Part shown: piece by piece, positions 9,056 to 16,802 of the stretch
How positions within the stretch are numbered: the first letter of the stretch is position 1
How the letters are laid out: the number at the start of each line of letters is the position of its first letter
Assembly (NCBI GenBank): GCA_035531675.1
Contig: DATKSL010000010.1
Span: 1-64,000 of the forward strand
Reading direction: 5' to 3'
Length of the DNA: 64,000 nt
Origin: JAJPIG01 sp035531675
GTDB lineage: Bacteria > Desulfobacterota > Binatia > Binatales > Binataceae
Position numbers and translations under genes: made by a program
Notes under the pieces: model-generated
Told to the model about the DNA's origin: nothing
Seen by the model: the letters and a program-made list of their open reading frames with translations, nothing else
Databases searched by the model: none

Positions 9056-9068
9056 AGGGAGAGCCGCG

Positions 9069-11216
9069 ATGGACGCGACGGTCGATCCTTTCACCTTCGA
9101 AATTATCCGGCACAAGCTGTTCCGGGTTATCGATGAGGCGGTGATCACGCTGGGCAAAGTCTCGGGGACGGCGGTCACGGCCGAGGGCCACGACCTGCTG
9201 GTGGCGCTGTATCGGGCGGACGGCACGGTGCTGCTGTGCGGAATGGGTTTTCTGCATCACATCATTCCCGCGACCCAGGCGGTGAAGCATATTCTCGCGA
9301 GCTTCTCCGAAGATCCGGGCATCTTCGAAGACGACGTCTTCATGGTGAACGACGCCTACACGGTGGCGATGCATACCCCTGACATCTTCATGATCTCGCC
9401 GATTTTCTATCATGGTAAACTAGTCAGTTGGGTAGTCAATTACGTACACGTGACCGATATCGGCGGAATCGATTTCGGCGGTTTCTGTCCCAACGCCAAG
9501 GAATGTTTCCAGGAGGGTTTCAGCACCAAGGGCCTCAAGCTGATCGAGCGCGGCAAGGTCCGCAAGGACGTGCTCGAGACCTTCCTCAACATGGTGCGCG
9601 ATCCGGGGATGACGGGGCTCGATTTGCGCTCGCAGATCGCGGCCGACCACGTCGCCAAGCAGCGCATGAATAAACTCTACGACGACTACAGCGTCGAGAC
9701 GGTCGACGCGGTCGGTGCGGTGCTGATCGAGCAGTCGGAAAAGCGGTTGCGGGAGCGGCTGGCCGAACTGCCCGACGGCACCTGGCACGAGCGCCAGTAC
9801 CTCGACCTGCCGGATCGCAACTACAAGATCGAGATGGCGGCGATCAAGCGCGGCGACACCCTGACCTACGATTTCACCGGCAGCGACGCGCAGGCGCCCT
9901 ATCCGATCAACTGCTGCTACTGGGCGACCAAGGGCGCCAGCGTTGCGCCGCTGTTCCCGATCCTGGCCTGGGACCTGACCTGGAACGAGGGCATCGTGCG
10001 CTGCCTCGAGGTGATTGCCGAGTCCGGCAGCCTGCTGAATTGCCAGCGGCCGGCGCCGGTCTGCATCGCCACCATCGGCTGCGTGCACAGCGTCAACAAC
10101 ATGTCGGCCCACGTGCTATCGAAAATCGCGGGCGCTTCGGAGAAATATAAGGGACGGTCGGTCGGATGCTGGGTCGGCTCGCTGGTGGTGCATACCACCT
10201 ATGGGGTCGATCGCTTCGGCGAGAGCGTGGGGCTTTTGGGCGGCGATTGTTTCGGGATGGGCGAGGGGGCGCGCTCGTTCCGCGACGGAGCGGCCTCGGG
10301 CGGTCATATCGTGAACCCGGCGCAAAAGCTGCCCAACGTCGAGTTCGAGGAGCAGGCGTTTCCCAAGCTGTTCCTCTACCGGCGCATCGTGCCCGACTCC
10401 GGCGGGCCGGGGAAATTTCGCGGCGGTCCGACTCATGAGTTTGCCTTGATTCCGCGCACCGGCCAGAAGGACAGCTTTCAGGCCGCGCTCACACCCGGCA
10501 AGGGCAAGCATTATCTCGCCGGGCACGGCATCTTCGGCGGCTACCCGAGCTGCTCGGCCGACAGCGTGGTGTTCAGGGACGCGAATATCGGCGAGCTGCC
10601 GCCGAACCTCGACGCGATGCGCGGCACGGTCGAGGAGGCGCTGGCGAAATCGATCGAGGTTAACGCCAACGACGCTCTATATATCCGGCAGGATGGCGGC
10701 GGCGGCTACGGCGACCCGCTCGAGCGCGACCCCGCGCTGGTGCTCGGAGACCTGCGCCTGGGGCTGATCTCGGCGCAGCCCGCGCGCCAGATTTATGGCG
10801 TGATCATGACGCGCGACGGCGCGGGCGTCGATGCCGAGGCTACCCGCCAGTGGCGGCTCAAGCTGCGCGAACAGCGCGTCGGACACAAGCTGGCGCCGAG
10901 CGTAATCGAGCGCCAGGAGATCGCGCACACGCCGTTTCGAATCGCGGAATATCTACAGGCGCTGCCGAGCAACGGCCATCGCATGGTGCAGTGCACCTGG
11001 TGCGGCCATCAGCTCGCGCGTCTCGATGAGAACTGGAAGGACCAGGCCGTGCAGCGAATCGCGCCGTTGTCCTCAGCGGGTCCGCTGCGTTTCGACAACG
11101 CGACCTTCCATCTGCGCGAATACTTCTGTCCCGGATGCGCCACCGTGCTCGACGTCGAGGTCGCGGCGGCGGACGTAGCGCCGCTGTACGATCAAATCGA
11201 GCGCTGGAGCGAATGA
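9069..11216 (+). CDS. hyuB: Hydantoinase B / acetone carboxylase alpha-like subunit fused to a Cys-rich C-terminal domain
   Basis: 715 aa. Residues ~1-560 are hydantoinase B (DPFTFEIIRHKLFRVIDEA at the start, VNDAYTVAMHTPDIFMISPIF, GGGYGDPLERD near the end), partner of the preceding subunit. The last ~70 residues hold two Cys pairs (CTWCGHQLARL and FCPGCATVLDVE), resembling the small gamma subunit of acetone/acetophenone-type carboxylases, normally a separate gene. ATG 9069 has GGGAG upstream. Together the two genes would form a cytosolic ATP-dependent ketone carboxylase or hydantoinase. The fusion is read from the sequence; the activity is inferred. Confidence 0.86.
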   Translation: MDATVDPFTFEIIRHKLFRVIDEAVITLGKVSGTAVTAEGHDLLVALYRADGTVLLCGMGFLHHIIPATQAVKHILASFSEDPGIFEDDVFMVNDAYTVAMHTPDIFMISPIFYHGKLVSWVVNYVHVTDIGGIDFGGFCPNAKECFQEGFSTKGLKLIERGKVRKDVLETFLNMVRDPGMTGLDLRSQIAADHVAKQRMNKLYDDYSVETVDAVGAVLIEQSEKRLRERLAELPDGTWHERQYLDLPDRNYKIEMAAIKRGDTLTYDFTGSDAQAPYPINCCYWATKGASVAPLFPILAWDLTWNEGIVRCLEVIAESGSLLNCQRPAPVCIATIGCVHSVNNMSAHVLSKIAGASEKYKGRSVGCWVGSLVVHTTYGVDRFGESVGLLGGDCFGMGEGARSFRDGAASGGHIVNPAQKLPNVEFEEQAFPKLFLYRRIVPDSGGPGKFRGGPTHEFALIPRTGQKDSFQAALTPGKGKHYLAGHGIFGGYPSCSADSVVFRDANIGELPPNLDAMRGTVEEALAKSIEVNANDALYIRQDGGGGYGDPLERDPALVLGDLRLGLISAQPARQIYGVIMTRDGAGVDAEATRQWRLKLREQRVGHKLAPSVIERQEIAHTPFRIAEYLQALPSNGHRMVQCTWCGHQLARLDENWKDQAVQRIAPLSSAGPLRFDNATFHLREYFCPGCATVLDVEVAAADVAPLYDQIERWSE

Positions 11217-11244
11217 GGGGGCGCAGCCGCGCGCAGGCCGGCAG

Positions 11245-12096
11245 CTAAGCGTTGCCGCGCGTGATCGGCGTGTACAGCTCGGGCCGTCGCTCCTTGAAGA
11301 AGCCCCAGGTCTCGCGCTGCTTGCGCATCAGATCGAGGTCGAGGTCGGCCCACACCAGCTCTTCGGCCTCGGCGCCGGCGTGAGCGATGATTTCGCCGGT
11401 GGGATCGACGATCAGGCTCTCGCCGATATAGACCGCGCCGGGCGCGCCGCCCTTGTCGATCCCGACCCGGCTTGGCGCGCATACGAACATCATGTTCTCG
11501 ACCGCACGGGCCCGCAGCAGCAGCTCCCACCATGGCCGCAAGCGCGAGATAGTGGTGACCGGCACGTACAGGATCTCGGCGCCGTTGAGCGCACTGCATC
11601 GCGCCGACTCGGGCATATTGCGGTCGTAGCAGATGATCACGCCCAGGCGCACGCCGAACGGGGTCTGGACAGTCGGAAAGCCCTGATCGCCCGGTCCGAA
11701 CAGGTCGCGCTCGGTAGCGCCGGGCAGCAGGCCTATCGAATCCGGCACGTGGCTCTTGCGGTACTTCATCAGCACTTCGCCGTCGGGTGCGATCACAACC
11801 GCGCTGTTGTAGTAGCGGCCGTCTTCATTTTCGTAGAACGGAAAGACCATCAGCACCTTGTTGCGGCGCGCGATCTCACGCGCGGCGGTTACTGAGGCGC
11901 CGTTGTCCGGCTCGGCGAGCTTGAATAGCGCGGGGTCTTTCGAGAACGGCGGGTAGATGGTGCTCGCGAGTTCGTGAAACCCGATCATCTGCACGCCGTT
12001 GTCGGCCGCGGTCTGCGTCAAGCGGCCGACCGCCGCGAGGTTGTCTTCCCAGTTCCTGCTGCCGGCGAATTGGCCGGCGCCCGCGCGTATCTTCAC
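11245..12096 (-). CDS. Carbon-nitrogen hydrolase (nitrilase superfamily amidase)
   Basis: 283 aa, single nitrilase-fold domain. The catalytic Glu-Lys-Cys triad can be placed: Glu in FHELAS (~43), Lys in KYRKSHVP (~125), Cys in IICYDRNMPE (~160). The CYDRNMPE block and LLRARAVENMMFV resemble N-carbamoylputrescine and N-carbamoyl-amino-acid amidohydrolases. Convergent with hyuB, and only 141 bp separate its ATG from the divergent isochorismatase-like gene. Next to a hydantoinase-like pair, an N-carbamoyl amide substrate is a reasonable guess. Confidence 0.85.
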   Translation of the reverse strand: MKIRAGAGQFAGSRNWEDNLAAVGRLTQTAADNGVQMIGFHELASTIYPPFSKDPALFKLAEPDNGASVTAAREIARRNKVLMVFPFYENEDGRYYNSAVVIAPDGEVLMKYRKSHVPDSIGLLPGATERDLFGPGDQGFPTVQTPFGVRLGVIICYDRNMPESARCSALNGAEILYVPVTTISRLRPWWELLLRARAVENMMFVCAPSRVGIDKGGAPGAVYIGESLIVDPTGEIIAHAGAEAEELVWADLDLDLMRKQRETWGFFKERRPELYTPITRGNA

Positions 12097-12237
12097 CCTG
12101 TGCTCCTCCAGATTCCGATGTCGAGGCAGTTTTAACTATTGCGCCGGAAATCCACAACCCGGAAAGCGGCAGCGCGGTTTGCAGTCGCATCGAAGCCGGG
12201 TTACTCACGAAGGAGTTTCGAGCAGGAGACAACTGCC

Positions 12238-12969
12238 ATGGCCGACAACATCAAGCTGGTGACGGTTCCCGCGCGGCCCGAGCCGCTGACGATCGATCTC
12301 TCGCGTACCTGCGTCATCGTGATCGATATGCAGAACGACTTCGGCTCGAAGGGCGGGATGTTCGACCGCGCCGGAATCGACATCACCATGATCCAGCAGG
12401 CGGTCGCCCCGACCGCGCGGGTCTGCGACGCGGCGCGCAAGAACGGGATGAAAGTAATCTTCATCAAGATGGAGCATCGGCCTGACCTCTCCGATACCGG
12501 CGGCCCGCAAGCGCCGCACTGGCTCAAGCATCAGCGCATGCAGCTCGGCCGCACCTTCACCGCGCCCGACGGCCGCCCCGGCCGGGTGCTGGTGCAGAAT
12601 ACCTGGAACACCGACTTTCTGAAGGAGCTGACGCCGCAGGAGGGCGACGTGGTGGTGCCCAAGCATCGCTACAGCGCCTTCTTCCAGACCAACCTGGAGA
12701 CCACCCTCAAGACGTTCGGCGCCACCAACCTGATCGTGACCGGATGCACCACCAGCGTGTGCGTCGAATCGACCGTGCGCGATGCGATGTTCCGCGACTA
12801 TCGATGCCTGGTGGTCGAGGATTGCACGGCCGAGCCGGTCGGCTTCGACACCGCGCGCAGCAATCACGAAGCCTCGCTGCTGATCATCGAGCGCTTGTTC
12901 GGCTGGATTACCGACTCCGACCGGCTGCTCGGCGCGCTCCAGGAAGCGCCCGCGCGCAAACCGGCCTGA
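12238..12969 (+). CDS. Isochorismatase-like cysteine hydrolase (RutB-like)
   Basis: 243 aa, one isochorismatase-fold domain. Catalytic Asp in IDMQNDF (~36), Lys in PKHRYSAFF (~141), Cys in VTGCTTSVCVEST (~170) with the preceding cis-peptide region. The N-terminus VPARPEPLTIDLSRTCVIVIDMQN resembles ureidoacrylate amidohydrolase (RutB), which releases carbamate from a pyrimidine ring-opening product. ATG 12238 is preceded by AGGAG. No rutA-like gene is visible, so the exact substrate (ureido compound, carbamoylsarcosine or similar amide) is open. An MFS carrier follows in the same direction. Confidence 0.86.
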   Translation: MADNIKLVTVPARPEPLTIDLSRTCVIVIDMQNDFGSKGGMFDRAGIDITMIQQAVAPTARVCDAARKNGMKVIFIKMEHRPDLSDTGGPQAPHWLKHQRMQLGRTFTAPDGRPGRVLVQNTWNTDFLKELTPQEGDVVVPKHRYSAFFQTNLETTLKTFGATNLIVTGCTTSVCVESTVRDAMFRDYRCLVVEDCTAEPVGFDTARSNHEASLLIIERLFGWITDSDRLLGALQEAPARKPA

Positions 12970-12996
12970 GCCGGAGCAATTACTGCGCGGCGGCTT

Positions 12997-14232
12997 TTGC
13001 GCTATCCTTGCGCGGCATTGCGCGACGCCGACGACCATACTCTCGCGGAATTCCCCTGGCTCAGGCTCACGATGCTGTGGCTGGCGGGGTTCGACCTGCG
13101 CATCACGGTGCTCGCGATTCCGCCGATCCTGCCGCTGATTCATCGCGACCTGGGACTCAGCGAGGCCGGCGTCGCCGCGCTTACCGGCCTGCCGGTGTTG
13201 ATGCTGGCGAGCGCCGCCACGCTCGGCTCGATGCTGATTGCGCGCTTCGACGCGCGCCGCGCGATCATCTTTGGCGTGGCGCTGATCGGCGTGAGCTCAA
13301 TGCTGCGCGGCATCGGCCCGTCGATTCCGATGCTGTTCGCGATGACCTTCCTGATGGGCGCGGGAATCGCGATCACGCAGCCCGCGCTGCCCTCGCTGGT
13401 CTACCATTGGATGCCCGGGCGGGTCGGACTGGCGACCGCGATCTACACCAACGGACTGCTGATGGGCGAAGTGATCGGTGCGGCGCTTACCACGCTGGTG
13501 GTGGTGCCGATGGTCGGTGGATGGCGCGGCGGGCTGGTGCTGTGGGGCATCATCCCGCTCGCGACGGCGATTATGCTGTGGCGCATCACGCCGGCGCTGG
13601 GCCGTCGAGCGGTCGGCGATCGTCCCGGCTGGTTCCCCGATTTTCGTGACCCGGTAACCTGGCGTCTGGGTCTGACGCAGGCCGGCACCTCGATCGCCTA
13701 CTTCGGAGCGAACGCCTTTATCCCCGACTATCTCCACGCGCTGCACGCCTCGCATCAAATCGCGCCGGCGCTCGGCTGGCTCAACGCCGGTCAGATCCCG
13801 GCCTCGCTGGCGGTCGGGCTGTTTCCGGCGTTGTTCGTCGGTCGGCCGCGCGCGGTTCAGGCGGGGGCGCTCGGCACCCTGCTCGGATTGGCGATGTTCT
13901 TCACGCCGTGGCCATGGTGCCGGATGGCGGGCGCGGCATTGATCGGTTTCGCCTCGTCGATCGCGTTCGTCGTCAACTGGGTGTTTCCCCCGCTGCTGGC
14001 GAAGACGCCCGACGATATCCATCGGATGACCGCGGGCATGTTCACGATCGGCTATGGACTCGCGTTCGTGATGCCGCTGTTGGGCGGTATCGCCTGGGAC
14101 CGGACCGGAATCCCCGCAATCTCCCTTATGCCGGTGGCGATTGGCGCGATCCTGCTGCTGCTGGGACCGGCCGGCCTGGTGATACCCAAGCGTGATCTGT
14201 CGGAGGCCGCGGTCACCGCCGAGGGCGGTTGA
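12997..14232 (+). CDS. MFS transporter (CynX/NimT-like)
   Basis: 411 aa with about 12 hydrophobic segments, inner membrane. Between helices 2 and 3 it carries IARFDARRAIIFG, the MFS loop motif in diverged form. MTFLMGAGIAITQPALPSLVYHWMP and TAIYTNGLLMGE resemble the cyanate/nitroimidazole (CynX/NimT) branch of the superfamily. The start is uncertain: TTG at 12997 or 13018, neither with a good ribosome site. It lies 27 nt after the isochorismatase-like hydrolase and is followed by a clear terminator, so it is the end of that transcript. It likely imports a small nitrogen-containing compound. Confidence 0.83.
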   Translation: MRYPCAALRDADDHTLAEFPWLRLTMLWLAGFDLRITVLAIPPILPLIHRDLGLSEAGVAALTGLPVLMLASAATLGSMLIARFDARRAIIFGVALIGVSSMLRGIGPSIPMLFAMTFLMGAGIAITQPALPSLVYHWMPGRVGLATAIYTNGLLMGEVIGAALTTLVVVPMVGGWRGGLVLWGIIPLATAIMLWRITPALGRRAVGDRPGWFPDFRDPVTWRLGLTQAGTSIAYFGANAFIPDYLHALHASHQIAPALGWLNAGQIPASLAVGLFPALFVGRPRAVQAGALGTLLGLAMFFTPWPWCRMAGAALIGFASSIAFVVNWVFPPLLAKTPDDIHRMTAGMFTIGYGLAFVMPLLGGIAWDRTGIPAISLMPVAIGAILLLLGPAGLVIPKRDLSEAAVTAEGG

Positions 14233-14233
14233 G

Positions 14234-14263
14234 CCCCGGACAGGCGTGCCCCGGGGGATTTTT
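14234..14263 (+). terminator. Rho-independent terminator after the MFS gene
   Basis: CCCCGG (14234-14239) pairs with CCGGGG (14251-14256), followed by TTTTT at 14259-14263, two bases after the MFS stop codon. Confidence 0.7.
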
Positions 14264-14381
14264 CAGGGCTTGCCGCTCCGTGATATCATCCGGTTCGCAT
14301 CGCGGACCCGGTCCGGCTCTTCGCAGCGGCCGGCGATCGCGAATAAATAAAGGCTGGCCGTCGCACAGGAGGTGCTTCCTC

Positions 14382-15899
14382 ATGGCTCAGGGATTCGACA
14401 CTGTGCTCAAGGGCGGACGCGTGATCGATTGCGCGCAGTCCATCAATGGCGTCAACGACGTCGCTATCAAGGATGGGAAAATCGCTGCGGTCGGCAAGGA
14501 TCTCGATACGACCGGCGCCGAGGTAGTCGATGTCGCCGGGACGATCGTCACGCCGGGGCTGGTCGATATTCACGTCCACGTCTACGGCATCCTGGGTTTC
14601 GCGTGGCCTGACCGCGTCGGAATAACTCAGGGCGTCACCACCTTCGTCGAGCCGGGCGGCCCGGGGGGCGCGACCTATCCTGAATATAAGGCGCTGACCC
14701 GCGACCTGACGGTCACGAACCTTTACTGCGGGACCTATATCAGTCCGCCGGGAATCACCGGTCTGGAGGTGGTCGACGGCGACGTCCGCGCGCTGATGGA
14801 CCTCCCGATTTGCGAGTGGATCGACCTGGTCGAGGCCAATCGCGACGACATCCGCTACCTCAAGGTCGGGGCCTTCTCGAATTACGGCGCCGGAGTGGTG
14901 AAGCTCGGCAAAGGGATGGCCGATATCCTCGGCCTGCCGCTCTACATCCATATCGGCGATTTCATGAAGACCTACAAAACCACCACCACGCCGACCGCCT
15001 TCAACATGGCGGAAAAGGGCGACATGGTGACGCATATCTACCACTCCAATCCGGGCAGTATCCTGGATGAAAACGATCGCGTGCGGCCCGAAGTCTACGC
15101 CGCCGAGAAGCGCGGAGTATTGTTCGATATCGGCTACGGTGCTTACAACTTCAGCTTTGTCACCGCCGAGAAGGCGCTGCCGCAAGGCATCGTCCCGCAC
15201 ATCATCAGTTCCGACCTCCAGCAGGTCAACGTCACCGGGCCGTGCTATTCGCTGGCCAATGTGATGTCGATGTTCCTGAAGCTGGGGCTGACGCCGGAGG
15301 AGATTATCGAGCGCGTCACGATCAACGCCGCCCGTTCGATAGGGTTGGAGGATCGGCACGGCACGCTGCACGTCGGACGGGCCGCCGACGTTACCGTCCT
15401 GAAGGTCGAAGACGGCGAATTCGAGTTCGGCGATACCCAGGGCAACAAGCGCCAGCACAACCAGCGCTTCATGCCGGTGATGGTATTCAAGGACGGCCGC
15501 CGCCACGCGATCGACATGGAGATCGCGCAGGAGTTCGACAACTGGAGCATGGAGATCGCGACCGACCACGTGCCCGAAGCGGCCGCCCATCTGAGCGGCG
15601 CGCAGAAGGAGTTCCTCGGCGCGCTCGGCCGCGCGATCGATGACGTGAAATGGGAAGCCAAGGAGTTCAACACCGTCTTCGTCGACATGAAGAAGGCGAT
15701 GGAGGTCCATCAGCGCTTCCATGCCGTCCAGCGCATGATGGGCATCCCGCTCAAGGACGCCCTGCTGGCGCTGATGGCCTGTCTGTTTGACTCGCCGTTT
15801 ACCTATCAGGCCGGGGTGGTGATTGTGCGCCAGCCGCGACCCTTCATGATCGAACGCCTGGCGACGGTCGCCAACGGCCATGCGCAGGCCGCCGCCTGA
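14382..15899 (+). CDS. Metal-dependent amidohydrolase (dihydroorotase/deacylase-like)
   Basis: 505 aa. The N-terminal composite beta region DTVLKGGRVIDCAQSINGVNDVAI leads to the binuclear metal motif GLVDIHVHVYG (~62). Further likely ligands are the Lys in RYLKVGAF, the His in PLYIHIGDF and THIYHSN, and the Asp in ISSDLQQ. The C-terminus returns to GTLHVGRAADVTVLKVEDG, typical of the superfamily. An extra ~100 residues follow the usual end. ATG 14382 has a perfect AGGAGGT 8 nt upstream; the longer upstream frame is not used. The substrate is probably a cyclic imide or N-acyl compound, and the context of hydantoin/ureido enzymes supports this. The Rieske gene follows after 24 nt. Confidence 0.86.
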   Translation: MAQGFDTVLKGGRVIDCAQSINGVNDVAIKDGKIAAVGKDLDTTGAEVVDVAGTIVTPGLVDIHVHVYGILGFAWPDRVGITQGVTTFVEPGGPGGATYPEYKALTRDLTVTNLYCGTYISPPGITGLEVVDGDVRALMDLPICEWIDLVEANRDDIRYLKVGAFSNYGAGVVKLGKGMADILGLPLYIHIGDFMKTYKTTTTPTAFNMAEKGDMVTHIYHSNPGSILDENDRVRPEVYAAEKRGVLFDIGYGAYNFSFVTAEKALPQGIVPHIISSDLQQVNVTGPCYSLANVMSMFLKLGLTPEEIIERVTINAARSIGLEDRHGTLHVGRAADVTVLKVEDGEFEFGDTQGNKRQHNQRFMPVMVFKDGRRHAIDMEIAQEFDNWSMEIATDHVPEAAAHLSGAQKEFLGALGRAIDDVKWEAKEFNTVFVDMKKAMEVHQRFHAVQRMMGIPLKDALLALMACLFDSPFTYQAGVVIVRQPRPFMIERLATVANGHAQAAA

Positions 15900-15923
15900 G
15901 ATCGGGAAGGGCGTCCCGCGACG

Positions 15924-16241
15924 ATGGCTGATTCGGACTGGATCGTGGTCGAGGGCGTCAACCCGCAGACCGCTCAGTACCCGCTGGGCGTCGAAGCGGG
16001 TGGCGAGGAAATCCTGATTTTTCGCGTCGGCGCCAAGCTATGCGGAATCCAGCGTATCTGCCCCCATCAGGAAGCCGACCTCGAGGGTGGCAAGGTGATG
16101 GGTGAGATGCTCAAGTGCCCCCATCACGGCTACATCTTCCGCTTCGATAGCGGCCGCTGCCTCAATTTTCCCGGCGTCAACGCCGAGGTTTACGAGGTCT
16201 CGTCTGAAAACGACACGCTTCGGGTGCGCCGCCGCGCGTAG
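15924..16241 (+). CDS. Rieske [2Fe-2S] ferredoxin
   Basis: 105 aa, one Rieske domain. The cluster ligands are visible as CPH (ICPHQEADLEGG) and CPHH (LKCPHHGYIF), i.e. C-x-H and C-x2-H separated by about 18 residues. It resembles the small soluble ferredoxins that feed electrons to ring-hydroxylating or other oxygenases. No oxygenase is adjacent: the preceding gene is an amidohydrolase and the next a secreted rhodanese-like protein. No signal peptide, so cytoplasmic. ATG 15924 is 24 nt after the previous stop. Confidence 0.9.
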   Translation: MADSDWIVVEGVNPQTAQYPLGVEAGGEEILIFRVGAKLCGIQRICPHQEADLEGGKVMGEMLKCPHHGYIFRFDSGRCLNFPGVNAEVYEVSSENDTLRVRRRA

Positions 16242-16295
16242 AATCGCGTGCGCCATTCGTTGATATCGGCAGCTCGTCGATGGGGTCTCTGACGT

Positions 16296-16781
16296 ATGCG
16301 GCTTAAGCTGGCTACGACTTTTGCGATCGCCCTGTGCGCCGCGTTGGCGGTCGCGCCGGCCGCCCCGGCGCACGCCTTCAGCCTCGACACGCTGCTCGGC
16401 AATCACACGGATCAGAACAACATCAAGAAGATCCATGTCGCCGAGCTGGTCGCCTTGATGCACGACCCCGATGCTCACGTGATTATCTACGACGCCAACC
16501 TGGCGGACGTGCGCTCCCAGTACGGGATCATCCCCGGCGCCAAGCTGCTGAGCTCGTCCGACGCGTACAACGTCGCGGCCACGCTGCCGGCGGACAGGAA
16601 CGCGAGGCTGGTCTTCTATTGTACCAACCTGCATTGAATGGCTTCCGATGCGGCTGCCCGGCGGGCAGCCAAGGCTGGCTACACCGACCTCGCCGAGATG
16701 AAGGACGGGATCGTCGGCTGGGACGCGGCCGGCGAGCCGCATGTCCCGCTTTCGTCCTACCAGTCCAACGGCGCGGATTAG
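16296..16781 (+). CDS. Secreted rhodanese-like protein, predicted selenoprotein (TGA = Sec114)
   Basis: One frame of 161 residues if the TGA at 16635-16637 is read through, ending at TAG 16779-16781. Signal peptide at residues 1-27 (MRLKLATTFAIALCAAL..APAHA), so periplasmic. The rhodanese domain runs from KKIHVAELVALM through IIYDANLADVRSQYGIIPGAKLL to FYC-TNLH-TGA-MASDAAARRAAKAGY and MKDGIVGW. Relatives of this type have FYCxxxxC followed by an x-A-S-xx-A-A pattern; TGA falls on that second Cys, and everything after it still matches a rhodanese. A perfect 8-bp hairpin follows. Without readthrough the domain would lose its last helix. Likely role: sulfur/selenium-based redox or sulfurtransfer in the periplasm. 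The alternative is a sequencing error. Confidence 0.8.
16635..16670 (+). promoter_or_regulatory. Candidate bacterial SECIS element (rhodanese-like gene)
   Basis: TGA (16635-16637), 14-nt spacer, then GGCTGCCC-GGC-GGGCAGCC (16652-16670), a perfect 8-bp stem with a G-first three-base loop, 22 nt after the TGA. It has the same architecture as the hairpin in the AhpD-like gene and sits in the expected SECIS window. Confidence 0.75.
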
Positions 16782-16802
16782 ACGGATTCCCTACCATCGG
16801 GC

